In this document: positions 52,644 through 61,471 of the stretch, piece by piece
Layout of the letters: every line of letters starts with the position of its first letter
How positions within the stretch are numbered: the first letter of the stretch is position 1
NCBI GenBank assembly: GCA_003260025.2
Contig: QFZU02000014.1
Location: 37,678 to 101,677, forward strand
Direction of reading: 5' to 3'
Source: Microbispora triticiradicis
GTDB lineage: Bacteria > Actinomycetota > Actinomycetes > Streptosporangiales > Streptosporangiaceae
Length of the DNA stretch: 64,000 nucleotides
Notes under the pieces: generated by a model
What the model was told of the DNA's origin: nothing
Database searches by the model: none
What the model saw: only the letters and a program-made list of their open reading frames with translations
Made by a program: the position numbers and the translations under genes

Positions 52644-53891
52644 GTGTTCGATCCGGTCGGCTCGTCCGTCCTCGTCGTAGAACCGGTCTCCGGCGGCGCA
52701 GACGTCGCCCGGCTCGCGCACCACCTCGGCATGACAGTTGTGATCGCCTCGCAGGACGTGGGCGACTGCGAGATCCCGGCGGATCTGCGGAAGATCGCCT
52801 CCGTGGTGCTCACCGTCGACACCAACGACGAAAAGACGTTGTTCGACGTGGTCGCCGAGCACCACGAGCGCGAACCGCTCGCCGCGGTGCTCCCGGGATG
52901 CGATTTCTACGTGGCCACGACGGCCAGGCTCGCGGCACGTCTGGGACTGCCCGGCCTGCCGGTCGAGACCGTGGACGCCGTACGCAATAAGGCGCGCATG
53001 CGCGAGCGGGTCGCCGCCGCCGGGCTGCGCACGCCGCGCTTCGCCGAGGCGTCCTCCCCGGAGGCCCTCCGTACGGCGGCGGAGATCGTCGGCTTCCCGA
53101 ACGTCATGAAGCCGGTCGAGTCCTCCGGCAGCATCCACGTGAGCAGGGCCGACGACTGGGCGCAGCTCGCCGCCGCCTACGCCGCCCTGACCGGTGACCG
53201 GGAGCTCGACCTCGGCCGCCCGATGGGGCACACCGTCGTCGTCGAGCAGTACGTCGCGGGCGAGGAGGTCAGCGCCGACGGCTACGTCGAGAACGGCCGG
53301 GTCACCGTCGTCGCGATCACCGGCAAGGTCCTCGGCGCCGAGCCGCGGTTCGTCGAGCTGGGGCACCTGACGCCGGCCGACCTCCCGGACGACGTGACGA
53401 ACGAGGTCGTCGCGTACACGGAACAGGTGGTCCGGGCGCTGAACGTCACCGCCGGGCCGTTCCACTGCGAGATGCGCCTGAGCGACGAGGGCCCGGTCCT
53501 GATGGAGCTCGGCGCCCGGCTGCCGGGCGACGGGATCCCCGAGCTGATCCGGCTCGTCACCGGAACCGACCTCGCCGCGGTCATGCTGGCGGCGGGGCTG
53601 GGCGTCGGCGCCGCGGAGCTGCCGGCGTTCGGCCCGCCCGCCGCGCCGTACGCCGCCATGCGGTTCTTCGTCGCAGACGACCTGGACTCCCACAGCGGGA
53701 TCCTCGGCTGGGACGAGCTGGACGACCGGCCTGACGTCATCGGCAAGCAGCTGTTCATCCCGCCCGGCACGCCCATTCCCCAGACCGGCGACTGCCGTTC
53801 GCGGCTCGCCTGCGTGCGCTACACCGCGGAGTCGTACGAGGCCGCCCAGGCGTTCTGGAAGAGCCTGGACGACCTGGCGGTGCTCCCGTGA
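52644..53891 (+). CDS. ATP-grasp carboxylate-amine ligase 1
   Basis: 415 aa from GTG 52644 (GGAGG 7 bases upstream). ATP-grasp fold of the BacD/DdaF dipeptide-ligase group: Lys in NKARMRERVAAAGLRTPRFAE, FPNVMKPVESSGSIHV, VVEQYVAGEEVSADGYVENG, HCEMRLSDEGPVLMELGARL. It activates a carboxylate as acyl phosphate and joins it to an amine. Likely forms an amide between an amino acid and the hydrazine unit or a second amino acid. It overlaps the hydroxylase-monooxygenase gene by ATGA. Confidence 0.9.
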   Translation: MFDPVGSSVLVVEPVSGGADVARLAHHLGMTVVIASQDVGDCEIPADLRKIASVVLTVDTNDEKTLFDVVAEHHEREPLAAVLPGCDFYVATTARLAARLGLPGLPVETVDAVRNKARMRERVAAAGLRTPRFAEASSPEALRTAAEIVGFPNVMKPVESSGSIHVSRADDWAQLAAAYAALTGDRELDLGRPMGHTVVVEQYVAGEEVSADGYVENGRVTVVAITGKVLGAEPRFVELGHLTPADLPDDVTNEVVAYTEQVVRALNVTAGPFHCEMRLSDEGPVLMELGARLPGDGIPELIRLVTGTDLAAVMLAAGLGVGAAELPAFGPPAAPYAAMRFFVADDLDSHSGILGWDELDDRPDVIGKQLFIPPGTPIPQTGDCRSRLACVRYTAESYEAAQAFWKSLDDLAVLP

Positions 53892-55108
53892 GCGACGTCC
53901 TGGACTACGCGGCGGTGGGGGTCGGCCCCGCCAACCTGAGCCTGGCGGCCCTCGGCGCCGACGTGGACGACCTGCGGAGCGTGCACTTCGAGGCACGCCC
54001 CGACTTCTCCTGGCACCCCGGCCTGCTGCTGCCCGAGGCGACCCTACAGGTCTCGCCGCTCAAGGACCTGGTCACGCTGGTCGACCCGACGAGCCGCTAC
54101 TCGTTCCTCGCCTTCCTCGCCAACGAGGGCAGGTTGTACCAGTTCCTCACCGCTAAGTTCCCGGCCGTCCTGCGCGCCGAGTTCGACCAGTATCTCCAGT
54201 GGGCCTCCCGGAGCATCCCGTCCATCGAGTTCGGCACCGAGGTGCGCGGCGTCCGGGTGCGTGACGGGCACTTCGTCCTCGACACGGGACACGGCGAGGT
54301 CACCGCGCGGAACGTGGTGCTCGGGACCGGCCAGACGCCGTTCGTCCCCGGCTTCCTGCGCCCCCACCTGTGCGCCGACGTGTTCCACGCCGAGGAGTTC
54401 CTGTCACGGCCGCGGGAGCTGCCCGACCGCGCCGTGACGGTGATCGGCGGCGGGCAGTCGGGAGCGGAGATCGTCCGCCACCTCATGCGTCTCGACGTGC
54501 CGCCGCGCAGCATCACCTGGATCACCCGCAGGCCCGGCTTCCTGCCGATGGACGACTCCCCCTTCACCAACGAGTACTTCTTCCCGGCGTACGCGCGGGA
54601 GTTCCACGGGCTGCCCCAGACCCACAAGCAGGAGCTTCTGGCCGAGCAGAAGCTCGCGAGCGACGGGATCGACCTCGCGACGCTCCAGGACGTCTACCGC
54701 GAGCGCTACCGGCACGAGTGCCTGCTGGGCCGCAAGGACTGGCTCCGCCTGATGCCCCGGTCGGAGGTCACCGGCTGCGCCCGGCTCTCCGACGGCTGGG
54801 AGCTGGAGGTGAGTGGCCCGCACGCCTCGGTCGTCCGGTCCGACGTCGTGGTCCTCGCGACCGGGTACGAGTACCGCCTTCCGGACTGCATGAGCGAGCT
54901 CGCCCCCCACCTGGCCAGGGCCCCCGAAGGGCTGGTGGTCGGCGACGACTACGCGCTGTCGCTGGACCTGCGGACCTCGGGCCGCGTCTTCCTGCAGAAC
55001 GGCGCCCGGCACACCTGGGGCATCGCGGACCCCAACCTCAGCCTGCTGGCCTGGCGCAGCGCGGTCATCCTCAACGCGATTCTCGGTTACCGGAGGTACA
55101 ACACATGA
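53888..55108 (+). CDS. Lysine/ornithine N-monooxygenase (Spb38/KtzI-like)
   Basis: 406 aa from GTG 53888. FAD site VGVGPANLSLAAL near the N terminus, substrate-site LQVSPLKDLVTLVDPTSRYS, NADPH site VIGGGQSGAEIV and the C-terminal ATGYEYRLP: the IucD/PvdA/KtzI class of N-hydroxylases. In hydrazine pathways it makes N6-hydroxylysine, the first partner for N-N bond formation. Overlaps its neighbours by ATGA on both sides, next to cupin, FAD oxidase and MetRS-like genes. Confidence 0.93.
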   Translation: MSDVLDYAAVGVGPANLSLAALGADVDDLRSVHFEARPDFSWHPGLLLPEATLQVSPLKDLVTLVDPTSRYSFLAFLANEGRLYQFLTAKFPAVLRAEFDQYLQWASRSIPSIEFGTEVRGVRVRDGHFVLDTGHGEVTARNVVLGTGQTPFVPGFLRPHLCADVFHAEEFLSRPRELPDRAVTVIGGGQSGAEIVRHLMRLDVPPRSITWITRRPGFLPMDDSPFTNEYFFPAYAREFHGLPQTHKQELLAEQKLASDGIDLATLQDVYRERYRHECLLGRKDWLRLMPRSEVTGCARLSDGWELEVSGPHASVVRSDVVVLATGYEYRLPDCMSELAPHLARAPEGLVVGDDYALSLDLRTSGRVFLQNGARHTWGIADPNLSLLAWRSAVILNAILGYRRYNT

Positions 55109-55440
55109 GCCTCCCCCGGCTCGGCTTCGAGGCGCTGCCGCGCGAGTTCGAGAAGCTGGACGAATGGGCCGCGCTCCTCGGGCCGTTCGACGGCGACCGT
55201 CCCTTCTCCATGGCGCGCTTCACGGTGGCCGCCGGCGGCGCGACGCCGCCCGACAGCCACGCCGTGAAGGAGATCTGGCTGATCCTCGACGGCGCGGGAA
55301 CCGTCCGCTACGAGGACCGGCCGTACGAGGTCGGCAAGGGTGATCTGCTGGGTTTCGCGCCCTTCGCCGAGCACGTGGCGATGGCGGACCGCGGCGTCCC
55401 GCTCTCCGTGCTGTCGATCTGGTGGGGCACGACCGGATGA
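55105..55440 (+). CDS. Cupin protein (N-N bond-forming partner, Spb40 cupin-like)
   Basis: 111 aa. A single cupin barrel with PPDSHAVKEIWLILDGAGTV and LGFAPFAEHVAMAD giving the metal-binding His and Glu residues. In s56-p1 biosynthesis one protein, Spb40, carries a cupin and a MetRS-like domain that together join N6-hydroxylysine with an amino acid through an N-N bond (established). Here the two domains are separate genes of the same operon. Overlaps both neighbours by ATGA. Confidence 0.88.
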   Translation: MSLPRLGFEALPREFEKLDEWAALLGPFDGDRPFSMARFTVAAGGATPPDSHAVKEIWLILDGAGTVRYEDRPYEVGKGDLLGFAPFAEHVAMADRGVPLSVLSIWWGTTG

Positions 55441-56576
55441 CCGGCGCGATCCCGGACTTCGACCTCGCGGTCGTCGGAGCCGGCGTCGTCGGCGCCATGA
55501 CCGGCCATCTCGCCCTGGAGCGGGACCCGGGCCTGCGCCTGCTCACCCTGGACCAGCTGGAGCGGTTGGACCAGGATGTGCCCAACGCGACGGGTCTGTC
55601 GGCAGGGCTCGACGTGCCGACGGGGCGGGACGCGCGGCAGCGCGAGCTCGCGGCCCGCAGCACCGCCCTCTACCGGCGGCTCAGAGCCGAACGGCCCGGC
55701 CTGCCCGTCCGTTCCCTCGACACCTTCTGGCTGCTGGCGCGCGGCAACGTCGGCCGTCTCCGGGAGACGATGGCCGGCCCCGTCCTGGAGGAGGCCGACC
55801 CGGACGCCCTCGACGGCGTCTTCCCCGGGCTGCGCCCGTCCGGCGACCAGACCCTGCTCCGTTCCGACGGCTCCTGGCGCGCCGACGTCGCCGGGCTGAC
55901 GCGCGCGCTCCTCGACGAACAGCGGGGCCGCCCCGGCTGCGCCGTCTGGGAGGACGAGGAGGTCACCTCCCTGCGGCCGTACGGGGACGGGTTCCTCCTG
56001 GCCGGCGAGGGCGGGCGGCCGCTCGCGCGGTGCCGTGCGGCGGTCGTCGCCACCGGCCCGTGGGCGTTGCACGGACCGTTCGGCGAGCGGATGCGGGCGG
56101 CCGGGCTGCGGATCAAGAAGGTCGCCGCGTTCCACCTGGACCTCCGCCCCGCCGAGGGTGCACCCGTGCTGATCTTCGAGGACGACGACGCGTTCCTGCT
56201 GCCGCAGCCGGAGAGCGGCCGCTGGCTCTTCAGCTTCACCTCCCAGGAGTGGGACGTCTCTCCCGTCCTGGGGCCGCCGGCCGCCCTGAGCGGCGGGGAC
56301 TACAGCGAGGCGGTGCGCGTCCTGCGCCGGTACGCTCCGGCGCTGGCCGGGGCGCTCTCCGGCGGGCGTGCCTTCTACGACGGCTACACCCGCGACCGGC
56401 TGCCGCTGGTCGAGCCGGTGCCCGATCACCCCGGCGTCGTGATCGCGGTAGGCGGCAACGGTTCCGGCTTCCGCCTGGCGCCCGCGATCGCCGAACGAGC
56501 CCTCGGTCTTCTCACCCCCGGTCACCTGAACCCCCGGTCACTCGGACCCCAGTCACTTGGAAGTGGTCGCTCATGA
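55437..56576 (+). CDS. FAD-dependent amino-acid oxidase (DAO family, Spb39-like)
   Basis: 379 aa from ATG 55437. Rossmann FAD site DLAVVGAGVVGAMTGHLALE at the N terminus; C-terminal VIAVGGNGSGFRLAPAIAE closes the site. Glycine/sarcosine-oxidase class. In the hydrazine pathway Spb39 oxidatively cleaves the Lys-N-N-Gly adduct, releasing hydrazinoacetic acid or its glyoxylate hydrazone and 2-aminoadipate semialdehyde. The last 18 residues (GHLNPRSLGPQSLGSGRS) are encoded by short imperfect repeats and are probably tail. Confidence 0.9.
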   Translation: MTGAIPDFDLAVVGAGVVGAMTGHLALERDPGLRLLTLDQLERLDQDVPNATGLSAGLDVPTGRDARQRELAARSTALYRRLRAERPGLPVRSLDTFWLLARGNVGRLRETMAGPVLEEADPDALDGVFPGLRPSGDQTLLRSDGSWRADVAGLTRALLDEQRGRPGCAVWEDEEVTSLRPYGDGFLLAGEGGRPLARCRAAVVATGPWALHGPFGERMRAAGLRIKKVAAFHLDLRPAEGAPVLIFEDDDAFLLPQPESGRWLFSFTSQEWDVSPVLGPPAALSGGDYSEAVRVLRRYAPALAGALSGGRAFYDGYTRDRLPLVEPVPDHPGVVIAVGGNGSGFRLAPAIAERALGLLTPGHLNPRSLGPQSLGSGRS

Positions 56577-58213
56577 GCACTCGCTCCACGGGCCTCATCC
56601 GGAACGCGGGCACCCTCCCCCCGCGCCGCTACCTGCTGGTCCCGCCCGAGCCGACCCCCAACGGACGGCTCCACCTGGGGCACATCGCCGGGCCCTACCT
56701 GCGGTCGGACATGCTCAGCCGGTTCGCCCGCATGAGGGGCGACCTGCCCCTCACGATCACCGGGATCGACGTCTACGAGCCGTACATGACGCTCAAGTCG
56801 GCCGTCGACGGACGCCCCGAAGGCGAGATCGCCGCCGAGTACCACGCGCTCATCGCCGAGGACCTCGCCGCGATGGACATCGGCCTCGACGCGTTCATCA
56901 ACCCGGCCGAGGAGCCGTGGCGTACGGCGTTCGAGGACGAGGTGGCGGGCTGCCTCCGGCGGCTGCGGGAGCGGGGCGCGGTGACGACGCTGCGCGAGCG
57001 GGTCCCCTACAGCCCCGCGGCGGGGCGGTTCGCCGTGGGCCCCTGGCTCTCCGGCCGGTGCCCGGACTGCGGCGCCGACGCGGGCAGCTACTTCTGCGAG
57101 TCCTGCGGAGGCCACTTCCGCCCCGAGAACCTGCGCGACCCCGAGGGCACGAACGGGGTGGGCCCGCTCCAGTGGCGGGAGATCACCTCGCTGTTCCTGC
57201 ACCCGGCGGACCCGCACGACCTGGGGGCGCGGATGGCCGGCATCGGGGTCCCGGCGCGCTACCAGGAGACCGTGAAGCGCTACCTGAGCCGCGAGGGCGG
57301 GATGGTCCGCGTCAGCGCCCCGGAGAGCTGGGGGATCCCGCTGGACCAGGCGGACCCCGGCGTGCCGCGGACGCTCTTCCCGTACGCCGGGATCTTCATG
57401 TTCGCCCGGCTGACCGGCGCCGTCCACGGCTCGCTGAGCGGCACCGGCGTGAACGCGTTCGACCCGGGCTCGGACGTCGTCACGGTCACCAGCCTCGGCG
57501 TCGACAACGTGGTCCCCACGCTCGTCTGCATCGTCGGCACGTCGCTGCTCCACGGGGACATGAAGACCTACGACCGCACGCTGATCAACGAGTTCTACGG
57601 GCTCGAAGGGGAGAAGTTCTCCACCAGCAGGGGCCACGTCATCGGGGCCGCCGACATCGCCGGCACCCCGAACGTCGACGTCGACGCCGTACGGTACTTC
57701 CTCGCCGGGACCCGGCTGGAGGAGCGCCGGGAGAGCATGGAGCCGGAGTCGTTCGTCGAGACGGTCAACCAGCGGCTGGCGGACGGCCTGACGCCCCTGC
57801 TGGAAAAGGCCCGCCGTACGCTCGCCGGGGTCTCCGTTCCGGAGACGATCTCGGACGGGCAGCTCGCGCGGCTGGAGGCGCTGCTGGAGCGGCAGCAGTC
57901 GGCGCTGGACGGCCCGGTCGTCTCGACCTCCCAGGCGCTGGAGGCCTTCGACGCCTGGTGGCGGAGCGTCGCCGACCTCGAAGAGAGCGCCTACTGGTGG
58001 CTGAAGGGCGTGAGCGTGCTCGGATTTCCGATCATGCCCCGGATGGGCCGCCGTATCTGGGAGGATCTCGGCGGGGTGGGAGAACCCCGGCTGGAGGAGT
58101 TCCTGGCCCCGACGCCACCGCGCGAGGCCATGGCCCCTCTGGGGTTCGGGGCGATCAGCATCGGCGACCTCGTGCCGGTCCTGCCCGCCACCTCGCGGTA
58201 CGCCCTGGCCTGA
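56573..58213 (+). CDS. Methionyl-tRNA-synthetase-like enzyme (N-N bond formation)
   Basis: 546 aa from ATG 56573 (ATGA overlap). Class I synthetase core: HIGH-type motif H34-LG-H37 (PNGRLHLGHIAGP), zinc knuckle C163/C166/C175/C178 and KMSKS-type EGEKFSTSRGHV at about 346-356. It retains the MetRS layout but has no C-terminal tRNA-binding EMAP domain. In Spb40-type systems such a domain activates an amino acid (glycine) with ATP and transfers it to the hydroxyl of N6-hydroxylysine, giving an ester that the cupin rearranges to the hydrazine. A resistant duplicate MetRS is the alternative, but the gene order favours the hydrazine role. Confidence 0.9.
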   Translation: MSTRSTGLIRNAGTLPPRRYLLVPPEPTPNGRLHLGHIAGPYLRSDMLSRFARMRGDLPLTITGIDVYEPYMTLKSAVDGRPEGEIAAEYHALIAEDLAAMDIGLDAFINPAEEPWRTAFEDEVAGCLRRLRERGAVTTLRERVPYSPAAGRFAVGPWLSGRCPDCGADAGSYFCESCGGHFRPENLRDPEGTNGVGPLQWREITSLFLHPADPHDLGARMAGIGVPARYQETVKRYLSREGGMVRVSAPESWGIPLDQADPGVPRTLFPYAGIFMFARLTGAVHGSLSGTGVNAFDPGSDVVTVTSLGVDNVVPTLVCIVGTSLLHGDMKTYDRTLINEFYGLEGEKFSTSRGHVIGAADIAGTPNVDVDAVRYFLAGTRLEERRESMEPESFVETVNQRLADGLTPLLEKARRTLAGVSVPETISDGQLARLEALLERQQSALDGPVVSTSQALEAFDAWWRSVADLEESAYWWLKGVSVLGFPIMPRMGRRIWEDLGGVGEPRLEEFLAPTPPREAMAPLGFGAISIGDLVPVLPATSRYALA

Positions 58214-58261
58214 CCCCTGTCACTTCGACCGCCCTGTTGACTCCGACCCACGGAAACGACG

Positions 58262-59485
58262 ATGCCGGACCGCCCGCACTACCTCGTCGTCAACCGCTAC
58301 GACGACAGCGACGCGGAGTACTTCCGCTACTGCGCCGACCAGCCGTGCGACCTGTCGTACCTGACCCTGCCCATGCGGACGACGGCGCTGGGCCCGGTCG
58401 AGCCGGGCCGGGTCGGCACGGTCCCCGATCTGCGGCTCGCCACGTTGGTGCCGGCCGCGCGGGACCTCGCCGAGCGGTACGGGCGGTTCGACGGCGTCGC
58501 CGCGCTCTCCGAGTTCGACGTGCTGACGGCGGCGCTGCTGCGCGAGGAGTTCGGCGCGCCGGGCCCGGGCGCGGACCTGGTGCGGGCGTTCAAGGACAAG
58601 ATCGTGATGAAGGAGCGGCTCGCCAAGCGCGGCCTGCCGGTGCCGCGGTTCATGGAACTGGGCGCCTCCACCACGATCGCCGAGATCACCGCCGGGATCG
58701 GTTTCCCGCTCGTCCTCAAACCACGGGCCGAGGCCGGCTCCGTCGGCGTCCGGATCATCCGTGACGAGGAGGAGCTCGCGGCCGAACTCGACGGCCTCGA
58801 CGTCACGGCGTTCGAGTGCGAGGAGTTCGTCTCCACCGAGATCTACCACGCGGACGGAGTCCTCTCCGGGGGGCTGCCGCACTTCCTGAGCGTCTCCGGC
58901 TACGTCAACACGCCCCTGGACTTCCTGCGGGGCAGGCCGCTCGGCTCGGCGACGCTGGACCCGGGCCCGCTCCGGGACGAGATCCGAGAGTTCGCCGTCG
59001 CGTGCCTCAGGGCTCTCGGCCTGGAGACCGGCTGCTTCCACCTCGAAGTCATCCGCCGGCCCGACGGCGGTCTGGTGTTCCTCGAAGCGGGGATGCGCGC
59101 CGGCGGGGCGGAGGTGCCCTACGTCCACCGGGAACTCCACGGCATCGACCTGGTGACGGAGAGCTTCCGCACGGTCCTGGGCATCCCGCTGGAGTCGGCG
59201 GGCGCCCGCTTCGGCGACGCCCCGGCCGGCTGGGTGGTGATGCCCGAACCCGGCCTCCGCCCCGGCCGGGTGGTCCGCCGTACGGCGATGACGGGCACCG
59301 TCCCCCAGGTGTACGCCGAGGTGCTGCCGGAGCCGGGGGACGTCTTCGACGGGACCGGCGGCTACTTCCACGTACCCGGGCGCTTCAGGCTGACCGGGCC
59401 GGACGAGCGCAGCGTCCGCGCCGCCGCCCGGAGGGTCATGCGGGAGTACGTGGTCGAGTTCGAGCCGGCGGGCCACACACCCTGA
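58262..59485 (+). CDS. ATP-grasp carboxylate-amine ligase 2
   Basis: 407 aa from ATG 58262, 48 bp after the MetRS-like gene. ATP-grasp landmarks: FKDKIVMKERLAKRGLPVPR, FPLVLKPRAEAGSVGVRII, FECEEFVSTEIYHADGVLSG, CFHLEVIRRPDGGLVFLEAG. Only distantly similar to ligase 1, so it probably has its own donor or acceptor. Two ligases and no NRPS suggest a product built of two or three residues. Confidence 0.9.
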   Translation: MPDRPHYLVVNRYDDSDAEYFRYCADQPCDLSYLTLPMRTTALGPVEPGRVGTVPDLRLATLVPAARDLAERYGRFDGVAALSEFDVLTAALLREEFGAPGPGADLVRAFKDKIVMKERLAKRGLPVPRFMELGASTTIAEITAGIGFPLVLKPRAEAGSVGVRIIRDEEELAAELDGLDVTAFECEEFVSTEIYHADGVLSGGLPHFLSVSGYVNTPLDFLRGRPLGSATLDPGPLRDEIREFAVACLRALGLETGCFHLEVIRRPDGGLVFLEAGMRAGGAEVPYVHRELHGIDLVTESFRTVLGIPLESAGARFGDAPAGWVVMPEPGLRPGRVVRRTAMTGTVPQVYAEVLPEPGDVFDGTGGYFHVPGRFRLTGPDERSVRAAARRVMREYVVEFEPAGHTP

Positions 59486-60741
59486 TGGCCGCGGTCCACT
59501 GGCGCAACCTCGCGGAACTGGCCAGATTCACGCAGTTCCGCAACCAGTTCCTTGCGAGCGCCCTCTCCGCGGCCGGCAGCGCCATGACACCCGTCGCGCT
59601 CTCCTTCGGCGTGCTCGACGCCACCGGCTCCGCGGCCGACCTCGGCCTGGTGCTGGCGGCGTACTCGGCGGCTCAGATCGTGTTCATGCTGGGCGGCGGT
59701 GTGTGGGCCGATCGCCTGCCGCGCAAGCGCCTGATGGTGCTGTCCGACGGCATCAGCGCCGCCTCGCAGATCACGTTCGGCCTGCTCCTGCTCACCGGGC
59801 ATCCGCCGCTGTGGGCGATGATCGCGCTGCACGGCCTCGCCGGTGCGGCGAGCGCCCTGTTCATGCCCGCGTCGGTCGGCCTGGTCGCCGAGACCGTGCC
59901 GCCGCGGCTGCTGCAGGAGGCCAACGCCCTGCTGTCGCTCACCCGCAACGTCTCGGTGAGCGTCGGGCCGATGATCGCGGGAATGGCGGTGGTCCTGGCC
60001 GGCGCCGGCTGGGTGCTCGTCGCCGACGGGCTGACCTTCCTGGGCAGCCTGCTGTTCCTCCGCCGGCTGGCGGTCCCCGCCCGGCCCGCGGCCGTGGGCG
60101 GCGGTTTCCTCCGTGACTTCCGCGGCGGATGGCAGGAGGTCGCGAAGCGATCCTGGGTCTGGACGGGCATCGCCATGTTCATGATCTTCAACTTCGTCTA
60201 CTCCTTCCTCTACGTGCTGGGGCCGGTGTCGCTGTCCGGCTCGGACAACGGCGGCCTGCTCTGGGGGGCCGTGACCGCGAGCCTCGGAATCGGCGACGTG
60301 CTGGGCAACGCGCTCGCCGTACGGTTCCGGCCGCGCCGCCTGCTGTTCACCGGGCGGCTCATGATGCTGCCGGCGGCCCCGCTGATCGTCGTCCTCGGAA
60401 CCGCGCCGGAACCGATCCCGCTCATCGTCTGCGGGCTGCTGGCCGGGATCGCGACCACCTTCCCCAACACCCTGTGGGAGACGGCGCTCCAGCAGCACAT
60501 CCCCAACTCGTCGCTGTCGCGGGTCTCGTCGTTCGACTACGCGGGATCCTTCATCCTGAGACCGGCCGGGCTCGCCGTCACGGCCCTCGCCGCCTCCGCT
60601 TTCAACGCCCAGGTGACGTTGGCCGCGGGCGCCGCGCTCATCGTCGTGGCCGTGACCGCGAGCCTGCTCGACCGCGGCACCCGCGCCCTGGTCCGCAACG
60701 AAGCGCAGGAGCAGCCGGCCACCTCCGGCACCCCAGGCTGA
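59485..60741 (+). CDS. MFS exporter of the hydrazine-type cluster
   Basis: 418 aa from ATG 59485, sharing one base with the preceding stop (TGATG). About 12 transmembrane helices; the loop GGVWADRLPRKRLMVLSDG is the MFS A-motif, and FRNQFLASALSAAGSAMTPV fits DHA3-type exporters. Likely exports the product and gives self-resistance. Last gene of the operon. Confidence 0.9.
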   Translation: MAAVHWRNLAELARFTQFRNQFLASALSAAGSAMTPVALSFGVLDATGSAADLGLVLAAYSAAQIVFMLGGGVWADRLPRKRLMVLSDGISAASQITFGLLLLTGHPPLWAMIALHGLAGAASALFMPASVGLVAETVPPRLLQEANALLSLTRNVSVSVGPMIAGMAVVLAGAGWVLVADGLTFLGSLLFLRRLAVPARPAAVGGGFLRDFRGGWQEVAKRSWVWTGIAMFMIFNFVYSFLYVLGPVSLSGSDNGGLLWGAVTASLGIGDVLGNALAVRFRPRRLLFTGRLMMLPAAPLIVVLGTAPEPIPLIVCGLLAGIATTFPNTLWETALQQHIPNSSLSRVSSFDYAGSFILRPAGLAVTALAASAFNAQVTLAAGAALIVVAVTASLLDRGTRALVRNEAQEQPATSGTPG

Positions 60742-60790
60742 AATCAGGACAGTTCGTGGCCTGTGGTGCTGTCCACGTTGTCCGGAACCT

Positions 60791-60856
60791 CTATTCGTAG
60801 ACGTCGGCCGCCGGCCGGTGGATCCACTCGCTGACGTGCCTGGATTGCGAAGCCAT
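60791..60856 (-). pseudogene. 21-codon stub of a SRPBCC-family gene
   Basis: ATG 60856, stop 60791. SRHVSEWIHRPAADVYE is the usual N terminus of actinobacterial SRPBCC (START-like) proteins, which continue for about 130 more residues. Here the frame ends at once, 50 bp from the end of the biosynthetic cluster. I read it as a core gene truncated when the cluster was inserted or rearranged. Confidence 0.6.
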
Positions 60857-60894
60857 GGGCGCCATCATGCCGCAGTGGGTGCGACGACCGGCGG

Positions 60895-61395
60895 TCAGCC
60901 GTTCGCGACCTTGTCGAGGAAGGAGTCGAGGTTGGCCCGGGTGCGGGCGGCCTTCTCCTCCACGGTCAGGGACTCGTCGACGATCCCCGCCCCGGGGGCC
61001 TCCTTCTTCCCGCGCAGGTAGAGGGAGCAGTCGAGGTCGGTGCACAGGTACTGCCCGACGGTGTTCCCCTGACGGCCCGCCTCGCCGGTCCGGCGCGCGG
61101 TCATCAGCGCCACGCCGCCGCTGGTGTGGGTGGTCAGGCACAGCGAGCACATGCTGCGGGAGGTGAAGGCGCGCGAGGCGCCGGAGGTCACCCGGAGCGC
61201 GATGCCGACGAAGGAGCCGTCGCGTTCGGCCACCAGGTACGCCCGCTCCGGCGCGCCCGGGTCCCGCCAGCCGAGGAAGTCGAGGTCTTCCCACGGACGA
61301 TCCGGGAGGTCCCTGGGCAGCCCGAGACGCTTGGCCTCTCCCTTGGAACAGTTGATGAACGACGTGCGCACTTCGTGCTCGGTGACCGGCCTCAT
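60895..61395 (-). CDS. FBP-domain (FusB-like) zinc-binding protein
   Basis: 166 aa. N-terminal helices, then a treble-clef zinc site in CSLCLTTHTSGGVALMTARR and CTDLDCSLYLRGK, as in FusB/FBP proteins that bind EF-G. FusB frees EF-G stalled on ribosomes by fusidic acid; most actinobacterial members are of unknown role and probably help ribosome recycling. It is core-like and not clearly part of the cluster. Confidence 0.88.
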   Translation of the reverse strand: MRPVTEHEVRTSFINCSKGEAKRLGLPRDLPDRPWEDLDFLGWRDPGAPERAYLVAERDGSFVGIALRVTSGASRAFTSRSMCSLCLTTHTSGGVALMTARRTGEAGRQGNTVGQYLCTDLDCSLYLRGKKEAPGAGIVDESLTVEEKAARTRANLDSFLDKVANG

Positions 61396-61471
61396 GAGCG
61401 GCGAGGCTAGTCATTCCTAATGACACTAGGCAAATGGTTAAAACCCATAGGCGATCACGCCGCACGCGCTG

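Noticed and set aside
56573..58213. Housekeeping methionyl-tRNA synthetase
   Set aside because: Although the HIGH, zinc and KFSTS motifs are present, the gene is embedded by ATGA overlap in a biosynthetic operon with N-hydroxylase, cupin and FAD oxidase, which points to the hydrazine-forming paralogue.
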